From the NCBI RefSeq assembly GCF_028640845.1, contig NC_080546.1, positions 34,293,520 to 34,357,519 on the forward strand: a stretch of 64,000 bases of DNA. Reading direction: 5' to 3'. The DNA is from Ahaetulla prasina (taxonomy: Eukaryota; Chordata; Lepidosauria; Squamata; Colubridae). Shown one piece after another: positions 41,201 through 56,200 of the stretch. Position 1 is the stretch's first letter; each line of letters begins with the position of its first letter. Both the position numbers and the translations under genes were made by a program. The notes below the pieces were generated by a model that searched no databases, was not told where the DNA came from, and was given only the letters and a program-made list of their open reading frames with translations.

Positions 41201-44200
41201 GCCAGCAAAATAATGTGTACTACCAAAAGTCCTCTGAAACCATCCATTTTATGGAGGGCAATTTGGTATTCAAAGAGAGGCTATTTTATAAAACCATTAC
41301 AAAAAAAATCTTCTAGTTTCCCTTTGTCATTTGCTAAAATGTAGGATCCTCAATTTTTTACCATGAGATATATAACGTACTAACTGAAGATCGCTGGTGC
41401 TGGCTTGAGGCTAAGACATAAAGAGCTGTATAGGTCAAAACCAGAATTCTGAATTGCACTTGGAAGTCTATTAGCAAGACCTAAGCGCAGATATAAAGTC
41501 CTTCTGATGGTTGACTTTGCCATCACATAGATATTGTGTCACCTTTTGTACCAACTATAACTTCAGGTGGTCTTTAGAGCAGCACATCTAATTGTGTGAT
41601 GATGAGCTCTAGCCACAACTGGAGGGAGCATCAACCAAAACTGGGCAAACAACTATCCAGCTGTAGTCATGAACTCAGGAGGATCCCAAGTTGTGAACTT
41701 CCTCCTTTTGGACAGACTTTCGCCCTTAAGACAACACAGAAGCTGCCCAAAATGTTATTATGCAAACAGTAGCCCAACGTTGCTTGTGTTTAACTTCATC
41801 CTGTTTTCTCCTATTCAGATCTTGAAAGCCTGCAGGCAGTGGGACAAGATTTCCATAGCACTGCTAATTTTGCTTAGGATCACACACTGTAGATCTGGAT
41901 ATCACTAGCATATAACTGATACCACCCCATACCAACGGATGATCTCTTCCATTCATTAGTTGTTAAATAACAAGACCGAGTAGATTGAACACTGACACAT
42001 CCTGCGTAAGTAGTAAAAAGTCAATATCTTCTCAGTTATGATTGGGAATTAAAATTGCCCATTAAGGAAAACATTGAAACCTAAAAAAGTGGTTTCTTTA
42101 ACAATATGTGAAATATATAACCATTCATAACTAAAATGTCATTTTTCACAAAATGCTGTGGCACAGGTGGTTATGAGTGCAGTTTATTATGTCCATGTAA
42201 CACCACTACTCTACAAACTGACTGGCTCCCAATGATACAATTCTTGATACAATTCAAGCTACTTGTAGAAGTTGACCAGGATGAGCACAAGAAAAAGATC
42301 AAGGGCATCATGTTTCGAGTTCCTTTGTGCCCACAAGAGATCTAACTCCAGCCCTCCTTGCATTCCATTGACTGTTCTCTACTGCCAATCTGCTTTGACC
42401 ATTAGTGGTTCAGATTTTTTTAGAGAGTGCTAGCATGTGATAAACCCTTATATTCATTTCAACTGCCTGAAATTCTGATTTCCTACACTTGACAGTACTG
42501 GTTATCCCTCCATAGGGCAAGATTGAGTTACTTGTGGTGCCACTTTTTCCCTAAATAATCTGCCTCCCCCACATTTTTGTATTTTTTTCATTGGATAACT
42601 TTCTCCAAGTTGACTGAAAACTATAGCTGTCAAAACTGATATTAACATTTCACATTTCAGTTACATTTGCTAAAAATGCTGGTAGCCCAGTTATAAATAT
42701 GTTGCTTACAGGAAAGACAAAAATATTTGTTGCAATATTATTTATTACACAAAATCAGTCATACACTGCCAAAAACATATGAATTACTTTTGCTTAACTT
42801 TTGCCAGAAAAAAACAAACCAAAGCTCCATGCAGACAGAAAACAAACTCATTAACAACTGCCAGCTGATAATGGTACTTTATAGCTTCCAATTCTTAAAT
42901 GTAGTTCTTATAAATGAAATTATGCAATTCTGATGGTCTTTCTGATAAAATGGCCTATTTCATTCCCTGTCAGGGCCCCCTCTGCCCTAAAAAATGTCTT
43001 GTTTATTCAACAATTTTTTTTCAGTAACAAATGTTCTGAAATTTACCCAATTGTCTTATAAAGGCTGAACATTCAGGTTTTGGAAGGCACAGCTCCAACT
43101 AAGCCTGTCTTCTGAAAAGCTGTGAAGACCTGAGTGGTTTGGTGAGTCATCTGGATTGTACCTGGTTTTCTGAATTGCCTTGGGCACAATATGTTTTTCT
43201 ATAAGAACCATTATTTCTATAATCATGTATGTCATCCTGAGACGTGTGATGAATGGGCAGCAATATAAAAGATGGGAATAGTGGGAAGAACAAACAATGC
43301 TTTTAAACTGCTGCGATATAGGAGGAAAGTGCACCCTCACAATGAAAAGAGATGTCAACTCTCTATGGGGAGTTTAGTTGTCCCAAAAGTGCTTTTTCAA
43401 AAAAAGCTCTGAAGAAGAGCTGAATAAACTTCTTCAGCCAAATAGGTTGTAAAAAAATGCTTTTAAAAGTAAAAAAAAAAAAGATCACGCGCCAGAGCTG
43501 ATCCCCCTGCGCCCATTCTAGTTACCCCATGCCTCTTTTTGGCGGGTACTGCACATGCGCGCACAGCACACATGTGCAGCAAGCGAACCGGTAGTAAACC
43601 AGTTCAGATTTCACCACTGCCTCAATCCCTTTAGGGTTCAGAGATGAGACAGTACTAGTGAGAAACAGCTGTCAAAGATAATAATACTTCGTGTTAATCT
43701 TTGCTCCCATTTATATTTAATGAATGCAAGATATGTAAAAAGCAAAGTCCACTGCTCAATATTTCCTTGATGAGAATTGTTCTACAATTTCTCAAATATC
43801 AATAAGTACACATATTAGACTAACTCATTTTACCTTCAACAATAATGATCTGTTTATTGCTTATACTTATATATAACATATACTTATGTTATCATACAAC
43901 TCTTGTGTTTCTTTATGGAAAAAATATGGGGTTTGTGGAGAAAGGAGTTGGTAAAGCAAGGGAAAGGGTGATAAATTAAGGCTCCACTTCCAAAGATCTG
44001 AACCTTTTTAGCCAGCAGACAGCCACTTCAACTCCCCATGTACTGTCTAGCAGGGAACGGCAGAGAAGGGAAATAATCAACCTTCCAGCTCACGCAAAAC
44101 ATTTTATACTTCAAATCTATTTACTTTATGGCCTTTTCTCTGTTTCAAAAACTGTACAAATTGTTTTTAATCACATTTGTGCATTTCAGAGTGACATAGT

Positions 44201-47200
44201 GAAGAACAAAAATCTGGACTGCATATTTCCAGACCAGCATAACATCATTCCTGGAGTTGATGTCGACTATTAAACTATTTTATTTTTATTTTTTAAATAA
44301 ATAAAACATCAATTATTGTATGCTAAAGTTCTACTTTTTTCACTAGGAATTCCTCAAAGTATAAAAAAGTATGGATTTTTCAGGTATAAGATTTGGGCAA
44401 AATAATTATATAATCCTGAGAAGAGAAATGTATGAAATCTACACTTCATCTACAACTGCACAAAAGGGCAAGACCTTTCAAACAACACTGGACTTATTCT
44501 GTTAATAACATAATATTCAGAGGTTTATCTATTTAAAAATAATACTACGAACCAGCACAACCATGCCTGTGTTTTATAAACAATTATTAGTTTATTTAAC
44601 TTTTACCCTGCTTTTATTATTTTTAAAATAACTCAAGTTGGTGAACATACCTAATATGCCCTTCTTCTATCATTTTCTCCACAACAACAATCTTGTGAGA
44701 TGAATTGAGCTGAGACAAAGTGATCAGCCCAATCACACAGCCAGCTTTAATGCCTGTTACTGTTTTCTGGTTTCAAGACTGGTTCCTTAACCACTATACT
44801 TCACTTCGCTACACAAAACTGGTTGTTTACTAACTTGGAAAATTTGTAAAATTCTTTTCTCTTTCCTTCAATTGAAAACCCATGCCACACAGAGACCCTA
44901 TTTTAAAAGTTTTTGCATTCTCTTATAGGCAATTTCTAATATCCACTGCCTCTTTCGTTTTATTATTCAGCATGCAGTCACTCGTGTCCTGGTCATCTCT
45001 TGGCTGGATTACTGCAACACGCTATACAATTACTTGAAAAGTATTTGGAAGGTACAACTGGTACCAAATGCAGCAGTGCAGATAGTTCTGGAAATCCCTC
45101 TAGTGGCAAATATAACACCGCTATTCCACATTGGTTGCCAATTTGCTTCCAGGTCCAAATCAAGCCGTTGGTTATTACCTATAAAGCTCTTTACAGCATG
45201 GGTTCAGGATACCTAAGGAGCGATATAACATAAATGAGATTAACCCATCCCACTCACTTTAGCAGAATACACCTATGTTGGATTCCATCTGCCAAAGGAT
45301 TTGAGTTAGCAGGCTCCAAGAGAAGAGTCTTCTCTGCTTTTCCACCCTTTGGAATACTTCCCTTCTGGAGGAGAAGAGGGACCTCACATTCACTGTCTTT
45401 TAGAGGAGCCTAACTTGGCTCTGTCAGTTATCCTGGAGCCCTGGCCTATAGGGACATTCTAGGCTGGGGGTTAGGATTAGGATTGGGGATTTGCTCATCA
45501 GCTCCCTCTGGTGACCAAGCTGGAGGAACCAGAGGGGGATCAGCTTCAGGTTCTGGAACAAAAGGGCAGGAAACAGATGGTTCACTTGGGTGAGGCAGTT
45601 TCTCCAGCCCTGACTGTTGTTTCTCTGCTTTAGAAATCAGTTTGTCCATAGCCTTCTGTCTCTGCTCCCTGTCCCTAAGTTCTGCCCTAGAACCTCTGGC
45701 AGACTTGCAGGTCACCTTTTTTCCCACAGAGGCCTCAGCACTCCATTTGGGAGCATTTTAACTGAAGCTATGCAGAGTGGATGTCTGCTCTCAGAAGTTG
45801 GGAGGGATTGTGGCTGATTAAGGTCCCCGGGCAGGGAGGAAAAAGGCAGTGGCGGCGGTTTCCAGTGAATTCTCGCCTAGCCAGCACACACACGGCAGAA
45901 CAGTCCACTGCTAAGGGGGGGCGGTTTTAGAGAGAACCTAGGGTTAGCCAACACCCAATACTGCAATTGCCCTGATTACCAGGGAATGGTGGCCCAACTG
46001 CAGAATGATCCGCTCCTAAGGTGTGGCATTTCTAGGGCGAACCTAGGGTTAGCCAGCACCCAATATTGTATTATTGCCCAGGAATACTAGGGACTAGCGG
46101 TCCAACCACGATGTTTGCGCACCGCCGTTCAGACCTGAGGTGACCAGGAGGAAATTCCGCTCCGAAAGGCCGGAAGGCTCCCTCCTTTGTGCGCGGCATG
46201 GTTGAGACAAAATGGCAGCTGCCAGGCTGAGAGCCTGGGAAACCGCATCCAGGCTAGCAAGGACGGCACTCTGATCGTTGTGAGTCCATGCGCCCTAAGG
46301 TGAGCCGTGGTGGCGGCTAAGCCAAATTTTGGCTGTTAGGTGAGCCAGCAGTCCTCCAATGTGCTCCCCTCAACTGCGAGATGCCTGGCTAGCACAAAGA
46401 GGCTAGAATGGCGGCAGCATGTCAGCAAAGCTGGAACTAACCAGCATGCCTTCTTGGGAATCATAGGATGTATTGAGGCGAAAAAAAAAGTGAGAATGAA
46501 ATAGTCTAGGAATGGTGAAGTACAGAGAAATCTACCAAACATCTCTCTCGGGCCGAGTGAGCCGAAAAATGAGGGAAGGAGGGAGGGAGAGAGAGAGGGG
46601 GGGGCAAGAGGGCATGTCTAATGATTATGACTCAGTCTCTGGACAGATCCAACTGTAGCAACATTCCTGGACTATTCTGCAGCTACACTGGAGAAGATCC
46701 CAACCTCCATGACATACATCCTCTTGGTTTTTAATTTCTTGTATAAGCTTCTAATTTTAAGTGTTTTGTATCTTTTTTCCCTTTTTATTTTTCTGCAAAC
46801 TACTCAGAATCGCTTTAACAATAAGATGGGTACTATACAAATTTAATAAATAAAATTCCATCAAGGAATTTTTTCATACCTTATATTAGTGTATCTGGCA
46901 CTTTGAATGTAATTATTTTGGCTCCTTTCACAAGCAGCTTCCATGTAATCTTTGCTTAAATCCATATTTTTGTTCATCTCTTTATTTGTTAAACGAATAG
47001 TTTTTAAGGGCTCACTAAGAGCAACAACCTATCAAGATTCCGACTGACAAACCCAACCAAAGCAAGCATGATCCGAGACAATCCAAACTCTTTATGCAAA
47101 ACTTTATTGCAATCATTTCAGCATATTTGAAGGCAAAACCAGATTTAGAACTTTCCAGTGCTAACCCCTATAGGTAAAGTTCAAATTCCACTCCCTCTGC

Positions 47201-50200
47201 CCCATTAGCTCAGGACACATTGTCCAATACGGCTTCTGGATTTTGTTATGAGAAAGTCTTTTTTAGCTTCTATAAACACCTGCCAAAATGTCTTTGATTC
47301 TCACAGTGACATCTTGATGTCTGGGCCATTTTCTATCTGCCTCTCTCCCCCCCCCCCCCATTGTTCATTGACAAGTTGAGATGTGATAATAGTTACAACA
47401 GCAAAAGTCTTTTGAAACTTGGCACAACCAGTGTCAATTCAATAATGTAGTTTATCATCCATAGTAATCCAAGATGTACAATTTTAATTAACATTAAAAT
47501 AGTGCTGATGATACTATATGATATGGAACTATGGGAACCTATTAATGTTCCCTTATTGAAACTAATACAATCCTAATTTTAAAAAACTCTAAAACAGCTT
47601 CCTATACAATAATTCATAAACTTTTATGAAATACAGAAAAAAGGCCACAGGCATATGCATGAAAGTGTTATTTTGCATGATAGTTCAGCACTGAGATTAA
47701 GATACTCAGTGCCGTTAAATTTGCTTTTTATGATACTATGCAGGTAAAACAGAAGCAACAACTTAAACTGAATCTGAAAGACTGAAGTAGCATTTTCTAA
47801 AATCCAAATTAATGCTTGAATATCCTCAAACAAACATGAAGGTAAAATAAAAAAGACAAAGAATATCAGAAGAACTCCACAAACTGAACAAATTCTGTGG
47901 GCTAGGAAAGTCCTTTTTTAGTCATTCCAGACATGTAAGGAAGTATGACTCTACCAATTATCTTAATCTAATGTCAACATATATTTCAGAATGACTTCAC
48001 CTAAGATTCTACTCTTTTGAGATTCCAAAGAGATTTACCCATCTAATGACACAATCCAAAAGTTCAGCAACTGATCAAATCTTTCCAATTGGAGCACTAT
48101 AATAGTTTTTAAGAAACAGTATTCCAATGACACCAATGAGAAAAAATCGTATGGTATAAAGAAAAACCAAGCGAAGCATATAATTTGCCACATCAAAATA
48201 AACCCAAACCAATTATTTCCAAATAAATTTGGAAAAGTCTATACTTCACATCACTGCCTTCCATTGAGGACCTGTATACTGCACAAATCAAGAAGAGGGC
48301 CGTGAAAATATTTGCAGATCCCTCGCATCCTGGACATAAACTGTTTCAACTCCTACCCTCAAAACGACGCTATAGAGCACTGCACACCAGAACAACTAGA
48401 CACAAGAACAGTTTTTTCCCGAAGGCCATCACTCTGCTAAACAAATAATTCCCTCAACACTGTCAGACTATTTACTGAATCTGCACTACTATTAATCGTT
48501 TCATAGTTCCCATCACCAATCTCTTTCCACTTATGACTGTATGACTATAACTTGTTGCTGGCAATCCTTATGATTTATATTGATATATTGATCATCAATT
48601 GTGTTGTAAATGTTGTACCTTGATGAACGTATCTTTTCTTTATGTACACTGAGAGCATATGCATCAAGACAAATTCCTTGTGTGTCCAATCACACTTGGC
48701 CAATAAAAATTCTATTCTATTCTAGATAGCTGGGAGACAAAGTAAACTTCTTTCCAGTCTTAAAATAATCAACAAATCGGCTGAAAATTAAATAAAAGCG
48801 AAATCCAGAAACAATTGGGAAAGCAATGAAGTTTATTTCTGGAAGAAAATAAGATGTTCAAAATACTTGGATCACAACAGAAACTATAAACTGTGAAAAG
48901 AATTATGCAACTTTTTTGTTTACAGAAAAAAACCAAGAATACAAATATGTCTATCTTTAGCTTTTTTTATTCTGAAACTTTTCTTCTCACAATTTTTATA
49001 TGAATGATACTCAAATATAACAAAAACATATTGCTTAGTAAAGAAAATGGAAGTGTTAATACTTTAAAAAAAGCTATTAACTCATTTCTGCTGAAAGAAA
49101 TGAGAAAATATTTAAACAATCATTAGAACTGTAAATAAATATACATTTCTTCATTAAGAATTAATATTAAACTAGCCAATGCCAAAAAGGCATTCAAATT
49201 CCTTTGATAATGTTGATAAATGAGGTTCCAGACATAATTTTTGTATAAGTTAGTTGCAGGGTGCTTGCGTTAGATGGGAAGATGCTTCCAACCATAATGT
49301 TCCTGTGGCTGTCAATAATCCTTGCTTAACTATCAGATCACCACAGTGTTAACAGATTGTTTTAAAATAACAAGCTATATCTTTTCACAAGGCCAGATGA
49401 GTCAACATCCAAGAGCTTAAACTGATACTTTCTGCAAACACCCAGACAGGGTAGGGACTGGTAATACAGAGAGGTTGGACTAGTTTGAATCCCTTTTTAT
49501 GGTTTCTGGGAAAGCTTCTGATCATGAGAGCTGAAAGCTGGCAATACAAGTTTTGACACAGGAAATCATATGCAAGCCACAGGATAGGTATAACGAAAAC
49601 CCTAATGTTTCTCTTCCAACTGATCTGTGCTCAAAGCCTTCAATATAGATCCACACACTTTGTAGTTCTCGGCCCACCAAAAAATATTAAGAGAGGCCTT
49701 GGCAAACGAAAGATTGCCTATACCATCTACTCTTGATGCTGTTGAACTGTTATTCTCAACTGCTACTATCCGGAGTCGGGGTGAAATGTAAAATTTGTTA
49801 CTACGGGTTTTGTGGGCATGGCTTGGTGGTGGGGTAATGTGACTGGGTGGGTGTGGCCAACTTTTTTTTTTTTTTACTTTTTAAAGCATTTTTTCTACAA
49901 CCTCTTTGGCTTTTAAAAGCCTGTGATAATCAGGCAACTCATCTGGGATTGCCAGAGGAAAAAAAGCTTCTAAAGAGATCTGACGATCCCAGCTGAGTTG
50001 CCTGATTGCCAGACCGTTTAAAAGCATTTTTTTCTACAACCTCTTCGGTCAAAGAGTTTGTAGAAAAAATGCTTTTAAAGGGTTCTGACAATCCCAGCTG
50101 ATGCGATCATCAGAGACTTTTTTTTTTACTTTTAAAAGCATTTTTTCAGCCAAAGAAAAAATGCTTTTAAAAGTAAAAAAAAAAAGTCTGATGATTGCAC

Positions 50201-53200
50201 GGCTCAGCTGGGGGGCGCGGCAGGGACTTTTGCTACTGCTTCTCGAACTACCTAAGGCTATTGCTACCGGATCAGGCGATCCGGTCCAAACCGGGAACAT
50301 TTCACCCCTGCTCAGAGTCCACTTAGATTCGGCTGTTTGCAAGTATGAGGGTATCTCATTTCAGAAAATTTGGCGCGCTAGCCTAAGTGTAGCAAACAAA
50401 AACAAAAAACAAAAACCCAATAAAATTCTTGGGCAAAGCCTATACCTGCTATTAAAGTAGGATCCATATCCAGAAGAGCCCTCAGACTACATTCTGTTCT
50501 TTCTACAGAAATGAGGATTTCAAAATTTTAATTAATCCATATGATTATTTGATAAATCACCATTCTGTCTTGAATTTAATCTGTACCTGTTTCTTCCCAT
50601 CCTATTCCCCACAGGCACTATGTAACGCCCACATCAAGCCCTTTCTCAGTCATAAGTAGAAATGTAAAATGTACCTTGTGTGTCCAATCACACCTTGGCC
50701 AATAAAGAATTCTATTCTATTCTATATTGCCAATACCTTATCTCAGCTTGCAGATGACCTCTCCCAGCAGTTTTAAATACGGTTAAATGGAATGAAGGAA
50801 AAACCTGGGCAAATTTCCAAAGAGCCACCTCTCCTGCCCTTGTCCAGATTTCAGCAATACACACCAGGACTGCCTTTTTGTCCTTGATTAAATGGTGGAG
50901 AAATATAGCATTGCTGAACAAATATCTTGCATTTAACAGCAACAGATTGAAATATGATTCACAGAAATGGGGAATAGAACTGAATTGCTGATCCCTCTTG
51001 CTTGGAACAGCCCATCCAATGCTCCCCATAATATTGTTTGTACTATTCAGTTACAATCCTTCACCCAATTTACTTCCCCTATAGCCTCCTTACCCTACCT
51101 TTTCTTGGCTCTTGAGAGTATTCTTCTACCAAATACAGGAGCCTTAAAAAAAAATAACATGGCAGTCATTTTTTCCCCTTTTTCACAGCACAAAATCAAC
51201 CCCCAGCCCTGAACAGAAGCTGTTTGCCAAGAAATGCCCCTTTCTTTGCAAAGAGCTCCTGGGTAGGAATGGGCTGACTGTGAGTGGCAGAAAAAGGGGA
51301 AAGGGGAGGGGATCTTGAAAAAGGCTGAAAAAGGAACATAGTGCAAAGGGGCATTTGAATGTGCTGCAGTCCCTTTAAGTTGCTTTGTGCTTTTTTGTTT
51401 TTCCACACAAAGCCAGCCACATATGGCCTAGGATCCAGGTTGGGCATGGCTTGTCATCAGTGGGAGAAAGATGATGGGTACAAGAATCAAATGGAGAGAG
51501 GAGGCTAACCAGGGCAACTTGGACTGGGCTGGGATAACTGAGGTTTTCTGGGATGTGGAAAGCAACCCAAAGCACATAATGCTCAGGCTGCTTGCTGTCT
51601 TGAGAGGCAGGGTGCAAGGAGGCCAAAAAAGCACAGATGGGAGAAATACAAAAGTGAGGTTGCAGGTAATCTCTTTCCTCATTGATGGTTGGGGCTGGGA
51701 AGGACCTAGCCCAAAATGGCTTGAATTGGGATGGATCCTCTGTTAATGACCAGTAGAATTCACTTAAAGACAGCCATAGGGATTGCCATTTCTAAATGAT
51801 GCAAAAATATGATGTGTTGCTTTACAACAGCATTGGTTACTGACCAAAATTAGGGTTCCAATTGTGGTTGTAAGTTTAATACTTTAGTGGACTGTACTGC
51901 CACTGAATCTCCTTCCGAGCCCTAGGCTGTAGATATACAACTTGGATATCATAAACATATCCAGCAGCTTCATGTAAATATGAAAAGAAATAGAGAAGAA
52001 CTTCCTGCTGTTTTATCAATTTAAGAACTGCTATCTCCTTGATTCAGAATGGCTTCATATTATAGACATTACTATATTCAAAGGAAGTAAAGCAAATCAT
52101 ATTAAATTATCAGGTATTTTGCTCCTAGTTTATGAGTTTCCACTAGAAACTCTACCCTCAAAACGATGCTATAGAACGATGTTATGCACTCCAGAACAAC
52201 TAGACACAAGTTTTTCCCCGAATGCCATGACTCTGCTTAACAATTCCCACAACAGTGTCAAATAATTTATTAAGACTGTATTACTATTACTCTTCTCTTC
52301 CTTACTAGTATCTATTTCTTCCCAGTTATTACTATAACCATGTTGCTCGTATCTTTCAACTTATATTGTTTTTATTTGTTTCCTAGTATGATTGATAGCT
52401 TGTTAGTAACCTTGACTATCACTAAGTATTGTATCTTTTTATTCTCGATGAATGTATTTTATTCTCCTTACACTGGGAGCATATACTTAAGACAAATTCC
52501 TTATGTGTCCAATCACACTTGGCCAATAAAGAATTCCAGAAACTATCTCAATGTTTCCATTCCTCTGCAATTATGAGGACTAAGTCTGCTTTTTCTACAG
52601 GAAACTGGAAATGGAGGTCCAATTCTCCATATTAATAGGCATATATTTACCGTATTTTTTGGAGTATAAGACATACCTTTTTTCCCAAAAAAAAGAGGGT
52701 GAAAATCCTAAGGAAAATCCTAAGGACCCATGTCTTATACTCTGAATGTAGCCCCACCTAGCTTCTCAAACGGAGGTTTCAGAGGCTGAAAGAAGCTTCA
52801 GAAAAGAAGCCCGCAAATAGAGCTTCAGAAAAGAAGCTCCCAAACAGAGCTCCAGAGGCTTTTTTTTCTGAAGTTCTGTTTTGGAGGCTTTCAGACGCAG
52901 AAAAGTTTTTTCTGAAACAGAGTTTCAGAGGCAGAAAAAAAAAGCAAAAAAAAAAAAAAAAAGCAAGACACAGAGCTCACAACCAAGGAACCTGTTGCTA
53001 AAATTCACCTCTGAGAACAGTTGATTAGGAGTATTCCAGGAGGCCAATCCACCTGCCAATCAGCTTTTTTCTTATTTTCTTCCCCACAAACTAAGATGCT
53101 TATACTCTGAAAAACACGGTACATATAAAGTACTTAACCTCATAGGAAGAACAATGTGCTTTATATTTTTAAGAAGTTTCTTTTTGTTCTCATTTAAATC

Positions 53201-56200
53201 AACTAAGAATTTTGCCTGCATAAAGCCTTGAATACAGTAACTCCTCATTTTAGTTAGCAATCATCCACAGGTCTCTCTTTTTCTCAGAAATGTCTTCATT
53301 TAGCTGGTATTTCACTAAAGAACCTGTTTATTGGAATGGAACTCAGTAAATTAGCAAGAAGTAAGTGTATATAGATGCTGTCCTAAATACAAATTTAAAA
53401 GTTGTTCTACAAAAATATTTCTAGGAGTGCTAAACTTCCCATTTATTATTGCATAATTCTCAGTTTAGTTCTTTTCCACAAATCTACTTCTGAAAACTAA
53501 ATGTAAAAACAGCAAAACAAACTTTTATATTACTGAACCATACAACAGATTTTTTAGGGAAATGTTTCCACATGTTATTAAATACTGTGAATTATCTCTG
53601 CCCCACAGTAGGATAGTGTCCCCTCAGTCAGGCATGTAATGCTAGAAAAATCTTATAACTTTTCAACGCTTAATTTAGGAAAAGAATTGTTACTAAAATA
53701 TATATGCCAACCAACTTCTAGTGACTTTGGACCCTTTACAAATGATTTAAGACATAAAAAATGACGATAAAAACAAAAAGGAACAAAAATGATAGAGATG
53801 GCAGAAGAACAAACTAGGTGGAAGCAAAAGAAAACAAACTAAATTAAAAGGAGGCCTTAGTCATTTTCACCAAAGGCTTGAGTGAACACTCAGGTCGACA
53901 AGCAAGGTCTCACTGTAAGTAATTATAGAGATAATTTTGTCATTAAATCTTAAAGGAAAGAAAGAATCTAGTTCATGCCCTGCTTACTTTGGAGATACTT
54001 TAAAAAGCTCATAAAGCCATTTGTCCTCAAGAAATTGAAATGGGAACTCATAAGAGACTCAAACTGGATCCTAAAGGGTAACTGCACCAACTGTTAAGAG
54101 CTGCCAATTCTCAATGGGAAAATGGTTGCAGATCTTTGAACTACAGATCTTTGACTAACTACAAGTGAAAATAAGAAGTTACAGAACTACAGACTTCCAT
54201 GGGAAGAATAGAGAGCTAAGCATCTCCATTATCAGAAGACACAATATTTCTGGCCAAGACTAAAGGAATGACGAGTATATTGGTCCCACAGAACCTCTCT
54301 TGATAAGGAGAGAACAACAGATAACTTACGTGCTCTGGGCAGCTGCTCTTCATGAACAGACGGTAGGACAGCAGTTTCCCCCCCCCCCCAAGTTTTGAGT
54401 GCTAGGGGTAGGAGGCGAAGGGAAGCCAACCTGCTTTCAACTGTGGCAGACACTTTTAAAGGATACTGGGTTCATTAACCTCACTTTTTGGAATCTAATT
54501 ATTTTAAGGATCACAGAGAACTTCAAAATGACAAGTTTGAAAAATTACCTGTAAATTTACCTTACTTACGTTATCTTCAATAAAAGATAAATTAATACTT
54601 AAGAATGTAAAGAATTGGAAATGAATATCAAAAACCTAAGTAAGATTTTGTTCTATGGAAGTTATAATGAAGTTATATGTTCTATGGAAGTTAAAATACT
54701 AGATAAATTTGAATTATTAGAACTCTTGCTATAAAATTTTGGAAACAATTAAATAAACACACATCACCATATGAACAGTGGGAACTAAATTGTTTAGTCT
54801 ACCCTAACAAAAATTCATGACTTTATGATTTCAGAAATTGGAACTAAAGATTCCAGGATGAAAGAAAAAAAAAGTGGGGTGGGGGGGAGATGAAAAGCCT
54901 GTCTTGTATTTTTGTAAACCGAAAGAAAATGCTGTGATATTTGAAATACTCCAGGAGATCTTTGAAGAATGGAGTCAGAAAACAGCAGTTACAATGTCAG
55001 CAATGATGTATGCTTCTATAGATAGACTATTTCCAAAAAATGATGTTAAAGAAAATATAGCAGAAGCAAAAGAGACACAAAGGGTAAAAGATCTTGCAAA
55101 AAAGAGATGAAATACATTTTCAGGGGGAAAAAAGTTTCGGAATAAAGAAATGAAATGTTTTTCTGATGCAGAAAAACCAGAACATAAGGAAATTGAAGAA
55201 ATACTTTAAAAATATGGATTAGAAACAGATTAAAGTGGAAATTGTTGTTGTTGTTAGTTGCGAAGTTGTGTCCGACCCATCGCGACCCCATATGACAAGT
55301 TAACAAAATGACTAGATGAGGATTTCTTACTGGACTTACAAAAAAGTTGGTTAATGTCTTGAAGAAACCTTTGAGATGGGAAAAAGAAAAACTGAAGAGA
55401 GATCAAATTCTATGACAATATTTGAATAAAGATTAAGAATGGAAGAAAAGGAAATATAAAGTTGATTTGTTTGATCAACATTAAAATAAGACATATTTGT
55501 ATACCTGAAAGTTTTTGCATCTATGGATTTGCATATGGATAAAGGATGGGTTATGGGAAGAAGAAATATTTCTTATAAATATTATTATCATATAGGGGAT
55601 GAAAAATTATTAATTCTGCCTGTACTTGTTCTGATGAAGATGAGAAGTCAGTTCTTTAGTATTTCTTTTCTCTTTTGTTTCTTTGCACATTTTATTTTTT
55701 CTTTATTTTTTCTTTTTCTGAGTTTAGTTTGTATTTTCTTTTACTGTTATTAGAATTCTTGATAAAAACTATTAAAACAGAAGTTATAGGACCCTAAACA
55801 TTATAGATCTAAAAGTGTTATTTAGGGTTTTTTTTAATGAACAGAGCAACAGGACACAGTTAATATTTACATTGTCAGGGTTAAAAAATATATAAGAGGG
55901 TCTTATTTTCGGGAAACCATGGTATTTGTCATGTGTTTTTCCATGTCTCAGAAAGAATTCTAAAAAAAGAATAACATATATTATCCTCAAGTTTTAGAAA
56001 TATTATTTTTCATGAATTTGTTCTATAGCAATTATAAAGTACTTGCATAATATTATGCAAAATTGTGATTAAGAAAACTCCTGAAAAATACCAGGAGATA
56101 TAATATTTGGAATTGAGAACCAAAGTGTAAATAAGAACAAAAGGGAAAGAAAAAAAACATGTTATTTTTTTACCAATATAACAAAAACTAATATAAAAAT

